A DNA stretch of 64,000 bases, taken from contig NC_134536.1 of NCBI RefSeq assembly GCF_050624435.1, forward strand, positions 130,394,758 through 130,458,757, read 5' to 3'. The notes beneath the pieces were generated by a model. That model ran no database searches. It was given only the letters and a program-made list of their open reading frames with translations, and was not told where the DNA came from. Positions 41,291 to 51,993 of the stretch are shown here, piece after piece. Both the position numbers and the translations under genes were made by a program. Source of the DNA: Tenrec ecaudatus (Eukaryota > Chordata > Mammalia > Afrosoricida > Tenrecidae). Position 1 is the stretch's first letter, and each line of letters begins with the position of its first letter.

Positions 41291-42014
41291 TAAGGAAGGC
41301 TGGGCATGGTAGCGGGAGTGTGATGATGGCCTGATACTCTTTTTTTTTCCTGATACTCTTACTACTATTTTTTTTTGGCAGGGGGCACAGGGTGGGGAGA
41401 GTTCATTTATTTTCCATCAGATTATAGCTGAGCGTCTTCCAGGTCCCCCTCCCCCCCCCCCCCACACACATGTGAAACAGCTCTCTGTTCTTTCAGGGGA
41501 CCTTGAGCTACGGAGAAGTCTGTTTTGTAATCTCTTCTCATTATCCTATGTGCTGCGAATCCTAACTTCGATGGTGTTAATGAGGCAGGGTGCAATCTAC
41601 AGGCTTAGGTTGTATCCTGAGTCAGTCTCGCTGTGAGATATAAAGGGGTCAAACAAGAGAGCAGAGAGTAGAGGGAGCCCCTACCACCTCAAAAGAAGAA
41701 CTGGGAGGGGAACCCGTTCTTTGAGCCTGGGGTCCCTCAAATGGGATCTGCCTAGATTCAGGGAGTGGCCGAGACCAAGACACATGGGAGCTCTGGAGAA
41801 TTCTCGCTCACAGCTGCGGCAAGGAGACAAGGATCTTACCCCTCCATTGTGGGCCGGAAAGAGAGAGAGACTGCCTTCCCCTGGTGCTGGGACACCGAGC
41901 TGCCTGAACTAGGTGAGAATAAACGTGTCTATCAAAGCCATCCCCCGGCGGTAGTTTGGTTAAAGCAGCAGCCTTCGGGAAATAAGGCAGTGCCATCGTC
42001 CCTGTGGACCCAGA
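41291..42014. other. single-copy DNA with homopolymer runs
   Basis: T runs at 41340-41348 and 41370-41377 and a poly(C) at 41450-41462; otherwise unrecognised. Confidence 0.35.
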
Positions 42015-42172
42015 GCAGACGTGTCGTGGACTAGAACTACCCGATGGGGTTAGCAAGGCTCTCACCTTTCCAGGAGCAGACCACCAGACCTTTCTTCCCA
42101 AGAGCCACGGGGTGGCTTCAAACCACCAACCTTACATTTAGTGCTTACCCACTTCGTGCCACAAGGGCTGCA
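42015..42172 (-). repeat. AfroSINE, diverged
   Basis: 'gactagaactacccgatggg', 'cctttccaggagcagaccac', 'ttcaaaccaccaaccttaca' and 'tcgtgccacaagggctgc' head. Confidence 0.75.
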
Positions 42173-42446
42173 TTTTTTGACGGGTGGGTGTTATTGCATC
42201 TGAAAGGCCCCAGAACAGTGCGGGGCACGCTGAGAGTCTATGTATGCATTTGCTAGATACATTCAGACCAGAATGGGCCCCGGGGTTGCCAAATGTCTGA
42301 GTCGGTTTTGGCCATGGCCCAGCTTCGGTGATGATGGCTTGGAATGTCACCTGCTTCCTTGATTGACAATCATGGTGCTGATGAGATCTGTGTGGGGAGG
42401 GACTTGGGCTATTGCTGAAGGGGTCTGTTAGCCACTCCCCCTGGCA

Positions 42447-42447
<1 letters not shown>
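42173..42447. other. single-copy DNA, nothing recognised
   Basis: Unique sequence. Confidence 0.35.

Positions 42448-42483
<36 letters not shown>
42448..42483. repeat. (CA)n microsatellite
   Basis: Eighteen uninterrupted CA units. Confidence 0.95.
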
Positions 42484-42485
<2 letters not shown>

Positions 42486-42639
42486 CCCTCCTGCAGTCTG
42501 CTGTGGAGCAAGAGATCCGTCTGCTGCTGGTGCCGCCGACTCCCCCTCCGGAGCCCCTGCCTTCCCTCCCGGACCCTGTCCAACCCCACACCTTGCTCAC
42601 AGGCTCCTCCTCTTTCTCCCTGAGTCCCTGGCCCTCGCA

Positions 42640-42890
42640 CCCACCATAAATCTGTAATTTAGGGTGGGGGGTCGGCCCGTGATGGAACATGGCAAACCAA
42701 ACCAAGCCGGCTAATGAAAACGGTGCTATATCTCTGTCTATCAGGTTGGTTGTGAGCACAAACATTGCCAAACAAGGGCCCAGATGGCCTACAGGCCCTC
42801 CTCCCTCCGCTCTGCAGAGCTTTAAATGGAAATGGTTGCTTTCCACATCTATTTACTGCTTGGAAACGGGGCATGAATGAAGCAACAGGA
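42640..42890. promoter_or_regulatory. candidate conserved non-coding element
   Basis: Repeat-free block between two microsatellites with 'accataaatctgtaatttag', 'atggcaaaccaaaccaagcc', 'ggctaatgaaaacggtgcta', 'acaaacattgccaaacaagg' and 'gctttaaatggaaatggttg'. Forkhead-like and homeodomain-like words are clustered. Regulatory role inferred from composition only. Confidence 0.35.
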
Positions 42891-42992
42891 GTCTGGCCAG
42901 GAAATACAGGAGCCGGCCGGGAGCCTTCTGCCCCCCCATACCTGAGCACAGTTCCCCTCCCTGTCGCCACAGTCTGGCCCCAAAGTCCTCCG

Positions 42993-42993
<1 letters not shown>

Positions 42994-43050
<57 letters not shown>
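42994..43050. repeat. (CT)n microsatellite
   Basis: About twenty-seven CT units, with an 'atctctctc' continuation to 43056. Confidence 0.95.
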
Positions 43051-43056
<6 letters not shown>

Positions 43057-43434
43057 GGCGTGGCTAGCCAGACCCAGCACCTCGCTGTTCTTTTCAAAGT
43101 GCCCTGTCCCCACCTGGAAGCGTCTTTCTGGTCATCCAGATGAAACCTGCTCTGTGCTCCAAGCCCTCCTCCAGGATGGCCCCCAGCCCCCAGTCCTGGT
43201 TTGCAGGCCTCTTATGTTTAAAACCCATTCTGGCCATGGGAAAGCCCAGGCAGCTAGCCCGGAGGAGTGACTCCCCCACCCGCCCCCCAGGACTGTCTAT
43301 CGTATTTTTATGCAGTGTTTCAGTAGAAATGTATTGTTTTTTTTAATAAAAGATAATCCTGTTATCTACAACAACAATAACATTGATTTTCCCGCAAGCC
43401 CGGCTTACTTGTGTCAGTATACGCACAAAAACAA
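43051..43434. other. single-copy DNA, nothing recognised
   Basis: Unique sequence. Confidence 0.35.
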
Positions 43435-43618
43435 ACCATCCAAACTCAGTGCTCTCAACTCAGTTCCGGGTCAATAGTGACCCTCTAGGACAGGGTAGAA
43501 CTGCTCCTGTGGGCTTCCAAGGCGCTAACACTTTCTCCCAGGGAGCAGCTGCTGGTTTCGAACCACTGACCATATGGTGAGCAGCCTAACGTGTAATGCA
43601 CTGAGCCACCAGGGCGCC
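43435..43618 (-). repeat. AfroSINE
   Basis: 'ccaaactcagtgctctcaac' tail, 'gggtagaactgctcctgtgg', 'tttcgaaccactgaccatat' and 'ctgagccaccagggcgcc' head. Confidence 0.92.
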
Positions 43619-43799
43619 AATACACCCTACAGAGCGATGTTCCTTTAGAGTTGAACCCTCTCCGCACTCCAGTGGGTGCTGTCTTTATCACCCAATGACG
43701 ACAACGCTTTGAGCCTCGTGGTTTGGAGGCACCAGCTGCAAGCATGCACCGTAGCTGCCTGTGCATCCCTCGCACCCACCCCCCATTAGACTGTCAGTT

Positions 43800-44485
43800 T
43801 CTTTATTTTCCAGCTGTTTTATTGGCATATATTTCACGTCATACAGTTCAGTAATTCAGTCGAGAAGAGTTGTGCAGTCTTCATCCCAGTTTTAGAAGGT
43901 GCTTTCCGTTCTGGCGCTCAGTATCAGCTCCCCAGCCTCCCCTGCCACAACCCAGGGAACCATTACTCCAGATACTGTCGCCCCACATTTACCTGTCCTG
44001 GATTTCGTCTACAGAAAACCATGAAAAAATAAATGAACTAATACGAATAGGCAAGTAAAACATGAAAAATCTCAATTCTAAAGAAAGGAGCAGCTACTTA
44101 AAGCTAGAACAAGTTTAACTCGATCATAAGGGAGATCAAGATTAGCCTAAATGCACCGGCAACAATCCACTTTCTAACGCATCCTGCACGTGAACCAGGC
44201 TGCTCACATCCCTGATCCACGGTCAGAGGGGATTCAGCAGGGGCTTCGTCCACATGGATTTTCCTTCCACTTTTTTTTTTTAACTGAAAAAGTTTAAAAT
44301 GAGTCAAAAGGGAGACCAAATGTCCAGCGATTACAACCTGATTTGCCATAATCAACTGCATAATGCTCGCCATCTGAGAACAGGCATTCACACGCTCAGA
44401 TGTCATCAGAGGCGATTCACCAGAGGCTAAATTGATGTGTGTTCCTGTTGCCTGGTTTTGCCAAATTTTCTGGTAGTTTAGGGAC
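43800..44485 (-). mobile_element. L1 LINE, 3' region
   Basis: 'ccagctgttttattggcata', 'cgtcatacagttcagtaatt', 'gctcagtatcagctccccag' and 'gtcctggatttcgtctacag' are reverse-complement L1 3' phrases, parallel to those at 35795 and 38050. The distal part beyond 44100 is assigned by continuity. Confidence 0.65.
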
Positions 44486-44487
44486 AA

Positions 44488-44700
44488 TGGAGCCCCTGGG
44501 GGTGGGTGGGGTAGTGGGCTAGGCATTGGGCTGCTGGCCGCAAGACCACTGGTTCAAACTCACCAGACGCTCCCTGGGAGAACACAAGGCTGTCTGTCCC
44601 TGCAAAGATTGAGTCTCCACGGCCCAATGGGTCTGCTCTGCTCTGTCCTATCGGGTGGCTGTGAAAATCCGCTTGATTGCAGTGAGTTGGGGGGCGGGTT
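44488..44700 (+). repeat. AfroSINE
   Basis: 'gcattgggctgctggccgca', 'actggttcaaactcaccaga', 'tgcaaagattgagtctccac' and 'ctgctctgtcctatcgggtg'. Confidence 0.88.
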
Positions 44701-45439
44701 TGGTTTGTTTTTTCTTTCCCGCCTTTAATCTTTTTGTTTGGCTATCATATTGTGATAATTAATTAGTATCTGTGAACCTGTATCAATAATTTTTTGAGAA
44801 TGAAATACTATGGAAGGAAAGGAGAAAGACCTTATAAAAGGGCTTCTGCTCAGTTACTAACAGTGTGTGTTATAATAATGTCATTCCATGTAGGACAATT
44901 TTGTAAAATAATTTAGTGGTTAATATCGATATAGCCTAAGAAATATTACATTTAAGTTGTTGCAACGGGTTGATTGCATATGAGCCTGTGATTCAATTTG
45001 ATAAGAAACATGACATAAGATTCTGTGTGGTCTGGAACAGGAGGAAGTCTGCATGGGGGTGCTATGGTGGGTGACGCTCGGAGGTACCACTCCGGGTGGC
45101 ACCAAATCAAGTGACATCATTGCAGTTCTGGCCCCATAAAGCATCTGCTCCAGATCTGAGCTGGCAGCCAGACCTTACCACTGTTCCGAGGGGACAGGGA
45201 CAAGCGAGCCCCTCAGCCTCAGCTCTTCACTGTGTAAAATAGCTGTGATTCTGGTGCCCGCCTCTGGCAAACTTCAGGAGGGTTAGCTGAAACAAACAGA
45301 GAATGTGCTTAGCAAAGCGAGGGGGGTTGTTTAAGAGCTTTATCTGTGTCAACATTTATTACCCATGCCACCCTGTGTGAGCAGGACAGAATGCTTCTCT
45401 GTGTTCTGTCTTTGCTTGTTTATTTGTTTTTCAATAGAC
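44701..45439. other. AT-rich single-copy or unrecognised DNA
   Basis: AT-rich to about 44960 ('gataattaattagtatctgt'), then mixed sequence; no feature supported. Confidence 0.35.
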
Positions 45440-45905
45440 TTTGTTTTGTTCTCTTTTTCCCCCTAAGCAGTTTTAGGTTTACGAAAACAAAAAAAAGAAA
45501 CAAAGATTGTGCAGAAAGTACAGAGTGTTCCCGTATACTCCCTGTTCCCACCACGCACTGTTTCTCCTCTTAGTAACATCTTGATACATTTGTTGCAACT
45601 CACAAAGTAATGCGGTACATTATGATTAACTGAAGTCTACAGTTGACATTAGGGTTCACTCTTTGTATGGCAGCCCTACGGCCTTTTTTTTTTTTTTTAA
45701 GAAACGCACAATGTCATGTGTCCACCAGGATAATAGCATACAGAATAATTTCACTGCCTTTAAAAATAAAGCCCTGGGCCCCACCCATCCCTCTCACACT
45801 CCCCCATGAGCCCTTGGACTCCACTGATCATTTTATTGTGTCAAGAAGTTAAACGATGTATTTGCATCGGCACCAGTTGCTACACAAAACTTCTTTAAGG
45901 TGGGC
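45440..45905 (-). mobile_element. L1 LINE, 3' region (two pieces)
   Basis: 'gcagttttaggtttacgaaa', 'cagagtgttcccgtatactc' and 'tacattatgattaactgaag' are classic reverse-complement old-L1 phrases. From 45685 a T tract followed by 'gaaacgcacaatgtcatgtg' and 'ccatgagcccttggactcca' may be a second L1 3' end. Confidence 0.7.
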
Positions 45906-45907
45906 AA

Positions 45908-45970
45908 GAACCAAGCTGTCACTTTGAGGACTAAGGTGTGCCTGACCCAAGCCATGGTCAGCTTTCAGGG
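45908..45970 (+). mobile_element. BovB/RTE fragment (late ORF region)
   Basis: 'actttgaggactaaggtgtg' then 'cctgacccaagccatggtca' matches the late ORF2 part of RTE, out of order with the 5' RTE segment that follows, so it is a separate fragment. Confidence 0.65.
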
Positions 45971-46009
45971 CCTTTATTTACTGGTGTGGCCCAATTAAAA
46001 AAAAGAGAG

Positions 46010-46334
46010 AGAAACAGCTGTAGATACTCATTAGCAATCAAACTGTGGAATGTACACAGTACGGATCCAGGACCGTTGGAAGCTGTCAAAGATGAAATGG
46101 AAACACTTGAAGATCAATATCCTAGGCTGAAATGGGCGGGTATTTGGATGATCATAGAGTCTACAGGAAGGAGAGATTAAAGAACGGTGTCAGATTCATT
46201 GGCAAAAAGGACATTCCAGCCCCCAATAAAATGATTAAAAAACAAAAAAAGACATTCCGAGTTCCATTTTGGAACACAACACTGCCAGTGACAGTCTCCC
46301 ATACATCGGACTCACAAAAAAGACCTGTTACAAG
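46010..46334 (+). mobile_element. BovB/RTE LINE, 5' coding part
   Basis: Start of the endonuclease region of a plus-strand RTE: 'ggaatgtacacagtacggat', 'agctgtcaaagatgaaatgg', 'aagatcaatatcctaggctg' and 'ttccattttggaacacaaca'. It is the first segment of the element that continues at 47046-48222 and 48962-49918. Confidence 0.8.
46218..46250 (+). mobile_element. ultra-short L1 tail insertion
   Basis: About 20 bp of the L1 3' end ('agcccccaataaaatgatta') plus an A-rich tail, flanked by repeats of 'aaaggacattcc' (46206-46217) and 'aaagacattcc' (46248-46258). The RTE is interrupted here, so this is an L1 retrotransposition truncated to its last few bases. Confidence 0.7.
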
Positions 46335-46735
46335 ACCTCAAAGGAGACCAAGGTCAGCTAGAGACTAGTGACACCCCTGAGCCTTGGGCCTTTGGTTGCT
46401 CTGGGTCTCGAACCGAACTCAACCCTGACTCAATTTTCCGTCAACCAGAAGACAGGGCTGCAAGGGAAGCAATAACCCTGGTGAGACACACACACCTTAG
46501 AATCATCAACCATTTGGGATTAAGGGCCCAGTATTTACCTAAGGTCAAAGTTCAAAAGGGTTAAGAGGGGAGGGATGGAGGCAGGAAACACCAGGAAGGG
46601 ATGGGACTGGGTGCTGTTACACTGAGGGATGACAAGACATGGGATGAAACAGAGTGTCTAAGAATTGTTGGGCATAATGCTGATGATCTGCTCTGTAAAC
46701 TTTCATCCAATTCATAATAAAAAGTTGAATAAGGA
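46335..46735 (+). repeat. unassigned interspersed repeat, 3' end
   Basis: Inserted in the RTE. It shares its end 'ttcatccaattcataataaa' and the block 'acacacaccttagaatcatc' with 21100-21657. Family not identified. Confidence 0.5.
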
Positions 46736-47045
46736 AACATATTTAATACCCCTTATAGATTTTTAAACACTGACATTTCCAAAGAAGGTCACGTGCTCAG
46801 GTACTAGGGGTTTGGACTTGACCCTAATTACCTTCCTGGGCAGCATAAATCAATCCGTAACACCAGTTCAGAGTACACATGAGTGTGTCACAATGATCCC
46901 TGTAATTACGGGTACTTACAGGCCCGGAGGCACCCACATAACTGAATGGGAAATGTCATTCCATGCGGGATCAGTATTTGTGCTGGAGCCTACTCCTGCT
47001 TTCCTATGCCAGGCTTGTCCTGAATAACAACCTACTAGGCCTGCC
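46736..47045. other. unrecognised segment inside the RTE nest
   Basis: No match to the families named here; the RTE resumes right after it. Confidence 0.35.
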
Positions 47046-48222
47046 ATTCAAATCCATGTGCCAACCACCAACCCATTAATGCCAAGGCTGAAGAAATGGA
47101 AGATTTCTACCAACATCTTCAGCTCAAAATTGATCCAGCACGTAGTCAAGATGCATTGATAACGACTGGTGACTGAATTGGGAACGTTGGAAAGAGAAAG
47201 CACCAGCCACGGGAAAGTACGGCCGTGGGAACAGAAAGGACAGTGGAGACAGCAGGATCGAATGTTGCAAGACCAACCAGACGTATCCACTGCAAGTACT
47301 TCTTTTCAGCCACAGGATCTGCGACCATGTGCATGGCCCTTGCCAGATGGAATATGCTGGAATCAAATCTACTACCTGTATGACAAGAGAAGATGGAGAA
47401 AGTCGATGTCATCAGTCAGAACAAGGCTAGGGGCCAATTGTAGAGCAGACTATCAGCAGCTTATGTGCAAGTTCAAGGTGTAGCTGAAGACATTAAAACC
47501 AACCCACCAGGGTTAAAGTATGACCTTTAGGATATGCCAATTACAAACCATCTCAAGAACTGATGCACTGAACACACACTAGCGACCGAAGGCCAAAGAA
47601 CTTGTGGGAAGACATCCGGGACACCAGACAGTAAGAAAGGAAGGGGTCATTTGCAAGACAGAAAGTGGGGGGGAAGCAACAACAACAACAAAAAAAAAAA
47701 ACGTCAGACAAGACTCTGAAACTTGCTTTCGAACAAAAAGTGAAAACTTTTGCTAAAGCAAAGGAAACAAATAATGAAATAAAAGAGCTAGACAGATTCC
47801 AAAGGGTGACTTGAAGAGAGAAAGATAATCTCCGGATCGTGGAATGTGCAAAGGCCCAGAGTGAGAAAAACAAAAGGGAACAACACACTCAGCATAGCTC
47901 ATTCTGAAAGAGCTGGAGGAAAAGTCAAGCCTCCAGATGAAACATTGAAGGATTTTACAGGGATGCCTGAAGCATCCAAGGAAAGTGGAAGAAATACATA
48001 GAGTCACTGTATAAAAAGGAATTGGTCAATATTCAGGATTTTTTAGTATATGATCTACAACTGATGGCCTTGAAGTACGAAATCCAAGCTGCACTAAAGG
48101 CATTGATTAAAACCAAGTCACCAGGAATTAATGAAATACTAATTGAGACGTTTCAACAAACATGTGCATTGCTGGAAATGCTCCCCTATGCCAAAACATT
48201 TCGTAGAAAACCTGGCCAACCC
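47046..48222 (+). mobile_element. BovB/RTE LINE, middle part
   Basis: Continues the plus-strand RTE: 'gaagaaatggaagatttcta', 'agatgcattgataacgactg' (endonuclease ITGDW zone), 'atcagtcagaacaaggctag', 'actctgaaacttgctttcga' and 'gagacgtttcaacaaacatg'. It stops near 'aaaacctggccaac', where an L1 is inserted. Many stops and frameshifts. Confidence 0.85.
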
Positions 48223-48223
48223 C

Positions 48224-48952
48224 AAGGCCCAAGTGTCGGCCAATGGAGATCCCCTCATAGAGGGGTTTAGGAGAGGAGATGGGTCAGTCAGGATGCGAGG
48301 TAGTACCGATGAAGAACACAGATCCTGGATGCTTCCCCCCCCCCCCAACTACCATGATCCAAATTCTACCTTGCAGGGCTGGATAGGGCAGAGGTTGCAC
48401 ACTGGTACATATGAGGGCTGGAGGCACAGGGAATCCAGGGTGGATGATACCTTCAGGACCAAGGGTGTGAGAGGCGATACTGGGAGAGTGTAGGGTGAGT
48501 GGGTTGGAAAGGGGGAACTGATTACAAGGATCCACATGTGACCTCCTCTCTGGGGGAGGGATGGCGGAGAAGGGGGGGAAGGGCGACTCCAGATAGGGCA
48601 AGATATGACAAAATAACGCTGTATAAATTACCAAGGGCACATGAGGTAGGGGGGAGCGGGGAGGGAGGGGAAAAAAAAAGAGGACCTGATGCAAAGGGCT
48701 TAAGTGGAGAGCAAATGCTTTGAGAATGATCGGGGCAGGGAATGTGGGGATGTGCTTTATACAATTGATGTATGTATATGTATGGAGTGTGATAAGAGTT
48801 GTTTGAGTCCCTAATAAAATGTAAAAGAAGAAAAGAGAAAAAAATGATTAGGGCAAAGACTGTACAGATGTGCTTTATACAATTGATGTATGTATATGTA
48901 TGAACTGTGAAAAGAATTGTATCAGCCCCAATAAATTGTTAAAAAAAAAAAA
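48224..48952 (+). mobile_element. L1 LINE 3' UTR with a doubled 3' end
   Basis: A 5'-truncated L1 comprising only the 3' UTR: 'gagatcccctcatagagggg', 'ggtacatatgagggctggag', 'aaggatccacatgtgacctc' and 'gataagagttgtttgagtcc'. Two copies of the terminal ~100 bp follow one another: 48725-48822 with AATAAA at 48813-48818, then 48843-48940 with AATAAA at 48930-48935 and a poly(A) of 12 (48941-48952). Both contain 'gctttatacaattgatgta'. Confidence 0.9.
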
Positions 48953-48961
48953 GTTGGAAGT

Positions 48962-49918
48962 AGAACATCGACAGAGAGCTGGCAGCAATTGAAGCCGGAT
49001 TCAGGAAAGGATATGGAAAATTGTCATCGTCCAGGGCATCTTGGCAGAAAGCAGCGAATTCCAGAAAGGTGCTTGCAGGTGTTTGATTGACTCTAGTCCA
49101 TGGATCACGACAAATCACAGGTACCATTGTGAAGAACGGGAACACCGGAATGCTTCACTGCGCTCACGCGGACCCGGGCACGGAACCGGAGGATGCTGGG
49201 TGGTTTAGAGTCAGAAAAGGAGCGTGTCGGGGTTGCACCCTTTCAACACGCTTCTGCACTCTGCTCACTGAGCAAATCCAGGAAACTGGACTATGTGGGG
49301 AAGGGCGTGGCATCAGGATTGGAGGAAGGCTCACTATAATCTGTGACGTGTAGATGACACAAGCTTGCTTGTTGAAAGAGAAGAAGAGTTGAAGCACAAA
49401 TTGAGGACGATCCAAGAATACAACCTAAAGAAAACGCAACAGAAAAAAATCCGCACACCGGACCAATAATCGATATCATGATTCATGGAGAAAACATGGA
49501 AGTTGTCAAGAATTTCAATTTGCTTGGGATCCATAATTAATGCTCATGGAAGCAGCAGTCAAGAAAACAATGACATCGTGTACTGGGCAAAGTGGCTGCA
49601 GAAGACCTCATGATGTGTTACAGAGCAAAGTTTCCCTCTTGAGGATTCAGATGCATCTGACCCAAGGCATAACAATTTTAAGAGTTGGATACGCATGAAA
49701 CCGTTGGGCAATGAATAGGGAAGACTGAAGAAGAATTGATGCCTTGGAATCATGATATTGACGAAGAATGTTGAACACACCATGGACCTTCAGGAGAATA
49801 AGTTTATTTGTTTGGGGATAAGTATAGCCAAGGTGCTCCTTAGAAGGAAGAATGGTGAGACTTTGACGTTGGACACATCATCAGGAGGAACCAGTCCTTG
49901 GAAAAGAACATTTTCTTG
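48962..49918 (+). mobile_element. BovB/RTE LINE, reverse transcriptase and 3' part
   Basis: Resumes at 'agaacatcgacagagagctg' and runs through 'tggatcacgacaaatcacag', 'ggaaactggactatgtgggg' and 'gcatcaggattggaggaagg' to 'ccagtccttggaaaagaaca'. The YADD catalytic box is degraded to R-V-D-D at about 49343-49354, with a stop upstream. Roughly 150 bp of RTE expected between 48222 and 48962 is absent, so the L1 insertion was accompanied by a target deletion or the RTE was already deleted. Confidence 0.85.
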
Positions 49919-49957
49919 GGCTAGGTTCTCTCGAGAAGCAAAACCAATGATATAGGC

Positions 49958-50400
49958 TGTGGCAGTCACATAACCTCCTGTCAACTGGAACAGCTCCATG
50001 ACCTCATTTGGAGGGGAGACAGAGATAAATAGCTCACTGGAGGCCAGAACCAGTCTCTCTGCCTTCCCTTTCCTGATGTTGAGACACTCAGAGAGCTGGA
50101 GGAGACACGTGGAGACCTGGCCAGTGTTGAGATGCTTCCCCTGCCACTGGATTCACAAGACTTTCCACCCACTGGCCTGTGATTTTCTTGCATTCATGCC
50201 GTGTGAGCCTAAGGAGGAATTTATGGACTAGTATCGGACGTATGGACTAATATCGGGCTTATGGACTTAATCTGGACTGGTCTGGGATGTTTCTCAATGT
50301 ATAGTTGCGCTCTTATATGTTTCTCAATGTACAATTGCTCTCTTTCTTATACACACGAGTGTCTATCAATTTGTTTCTCTAGTCAGCCCAGACTGCCACG
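49958..50400 (+). mobile_element. LTR, ERVL type (subfamily 1)
   Basis: Starts TGTGGCAGTCACATAACC and ends CAGCCCAGACTGCCACG. Aligns with 1026-1544 through 'ccacaagactttccaccc'-like and 'tggactaatatcgggcttat' zones, but the start third is shortened. A near-duplicate 'atgtttctcaatgta' (50288-50302 and 50318-50332) is present near its end. No clear target duplication. Confidence 0.8.
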
Positions 50401-50462
50401 TATATGTGTGCATATCAGGAAATGGCTCACCTGGTTGTAGAAGAGGTGGAGTCCAAGTCCAG

Positions 50463-50979
50463 TGAGGTAGTTAGTTTATTGTGCCCACCTGGCCAATAAA
50501 CACACGTGGGGTTAATTGAAGGGAGGAGGGACAAATGGCTTGGTGAGCCTCGCCTTTCTAGTTCTCAGGTCTCTTGCTTTGTGATGGTCAGACCAGGGTG
50601 CAGCTGCCTTAGCAGTTCCCAGCTTCAGCTTGCAAGGCTGACTTCCTGCAAGACATCCCCGAGGAGAAGCCACATGGACCTACCCCGATGCAGCCCTGGG
50701 TGCTGGAGCAGCCGTGTGGAGACCCCTGCCAGTGCTGAGATGGTTACACACTCACTGACTGGGCTTTCCTCCTGCAGACAACATCACAGTGTGTGTTTTG
50801 TGAGATGGAGGAGGACTTTGTGGATTGTTGTTGGATTTATGGGTTAATGGGTTAATGTTGGACTTGTGGGCTTGTGCAGCACTGGGTTGGGATGTTTTCT
50901 TGATGTGCACTTATATAAAACCCCCCCTTATACATGAGTTTCTGTGGATTTGTTTTTCTAAAGTACCCAGACTAATACA
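50463..50979 (+). mobile_element. solo LTR, ERVL type (subfamily 2)
   Basis: 517 bp from TGAGGTAGTTAGTTTATTG to CCCAGACTAATACA, flanked by identical TCCAG words (50458-50462 and 50980-50984). Aligns along its length with 14980-15505. Contains 'cacttatataaaacccccc', a TATA-like stretch near the 3' end. Confidence 0.93.
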
Positions 50980-51299
50980 TCCAGGAAGGCTCAAGTTCGT
51001 GGGTCAGGTATTAAGCTGGAGGCTTCTCCTGACTCCAGAGCTTCCAGGGTTGATGCACCTAAGATAGGAATGAAGCTCACAGACTTCTGCCTTCAGAGTT
51101 GGATGAATCCAAGGTCAGTCAGCCAGGCTTGTGACCACAGAGTCCAATAAATCCAGGTCAGCAGGTTAGATAGAAGGCTGCCGTTGTTGGCTCCCAGGAT
51201 TGGCATGCGACATAGCCCGCTATTCGCTCAAGGTCAAAGAACCAGAGGTCAATGAGGCACAGGCAGCATTCAGCTCCAGCAAAACTCCTTTTCCTACAG

Positions 51300-51993
51300 T
51301 AGTGCGTCAGACTCAATCAAAACGCGGGCCATTGGGTACAACAGGCCACATCACATTTACAAATTTTGTTAAATTTATATTTTGAAGTGAGGATTCAGGA
51401 ATAGGGATAGGATAATTAAAACATTATATAATTGCTCTTATTTAAACATTTATTTTATTTAATGCATTTATAACACTAAAATTATTCTTTTTAACCTGAA
51501 ACTTGCCAGCGCTTTCCTCCTACTATTTTTTGCTTACCTCTTATGTTGTGACCAGAAAAATATAACAAAGTAACTAATAAAAAACACAAAATGTTGGTCA
51601 GCCGACAAACATGATGCACAATCATAATGGCTTCCCTTATGAACTAGCACTGCCGCTACGTATGATTCATGACACCACCGCCCAGAGTGCTCTTTTCAAT
51701 CTTTTCTCTATTGGGATCTGTTTGCATTAGGTGCCACTGAGAGTGGTAGACATATCGCTTCCAAACGCCGCTGGAACTGAGTCAGCGCGTTCATACACAT
51801 CCACAGCCTCTCTCCCCCCAAATAAAGGCACTGGGCTATGTGTGTACTGGTCTTCAGTAGTTAAAGGGTTAACTAGGGCATTGTGTGTACGGTCTTGCCT
51901 GAATCTCCCCTAAGTGCTATTTCTTCATAACAATATTTTCTATTTTCATTTTATTTCAGAACATTCCGGGCCACAAAAAAATTGACACCCCTG
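51300..51993. mobile_element. hAT-type non-autonomous DNA transposon
   Basis: 694 bp, AT-rich inside. The right end reads GGGCCACAAAAAAATTGAC then ACCCCTG, whose complement (CAGGGGTGTCAATTTTTTT) resembles the left end 'tagtgcgtcagactcaatc' and its 'gcgggcc'. The flanks tcctacag (51292-51299) and ttctacag (51994-52001) form an 8-bp target duplication with one mismatch. No transposase frame. The CAGGGGTGTC terminus is characteristic of a hAT group found in mammals. Confidence 0.75.

Larger units (their letters stand above)
49919..51299 (-). mobile_element. ERVL-type LTR (minus), host of two further LTRs
   Basis: Three pieces read as one minus-strand LTR: 49919-49957 ('aggttctctcgagaagcaaa'), 50401-50462 ('aggaaatggctcacctggtt') and 50980-51299 ('aagttcgtgggtcaggtatt', 'ggcttctcctgactccagag', 'caggttagatagaaggctgc'). 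The same modules occur in the minus LTR at 25505-27572. It interrupts the 3' end of the RTE. Confidence 0.7.

Noticed and set aside
49958-50979. A short provirus with two LTRs
   Set aside because: The two LTRs belong to different subfamilies and the 62 bp between them matches the host minus LTR, not viral internal sequence.
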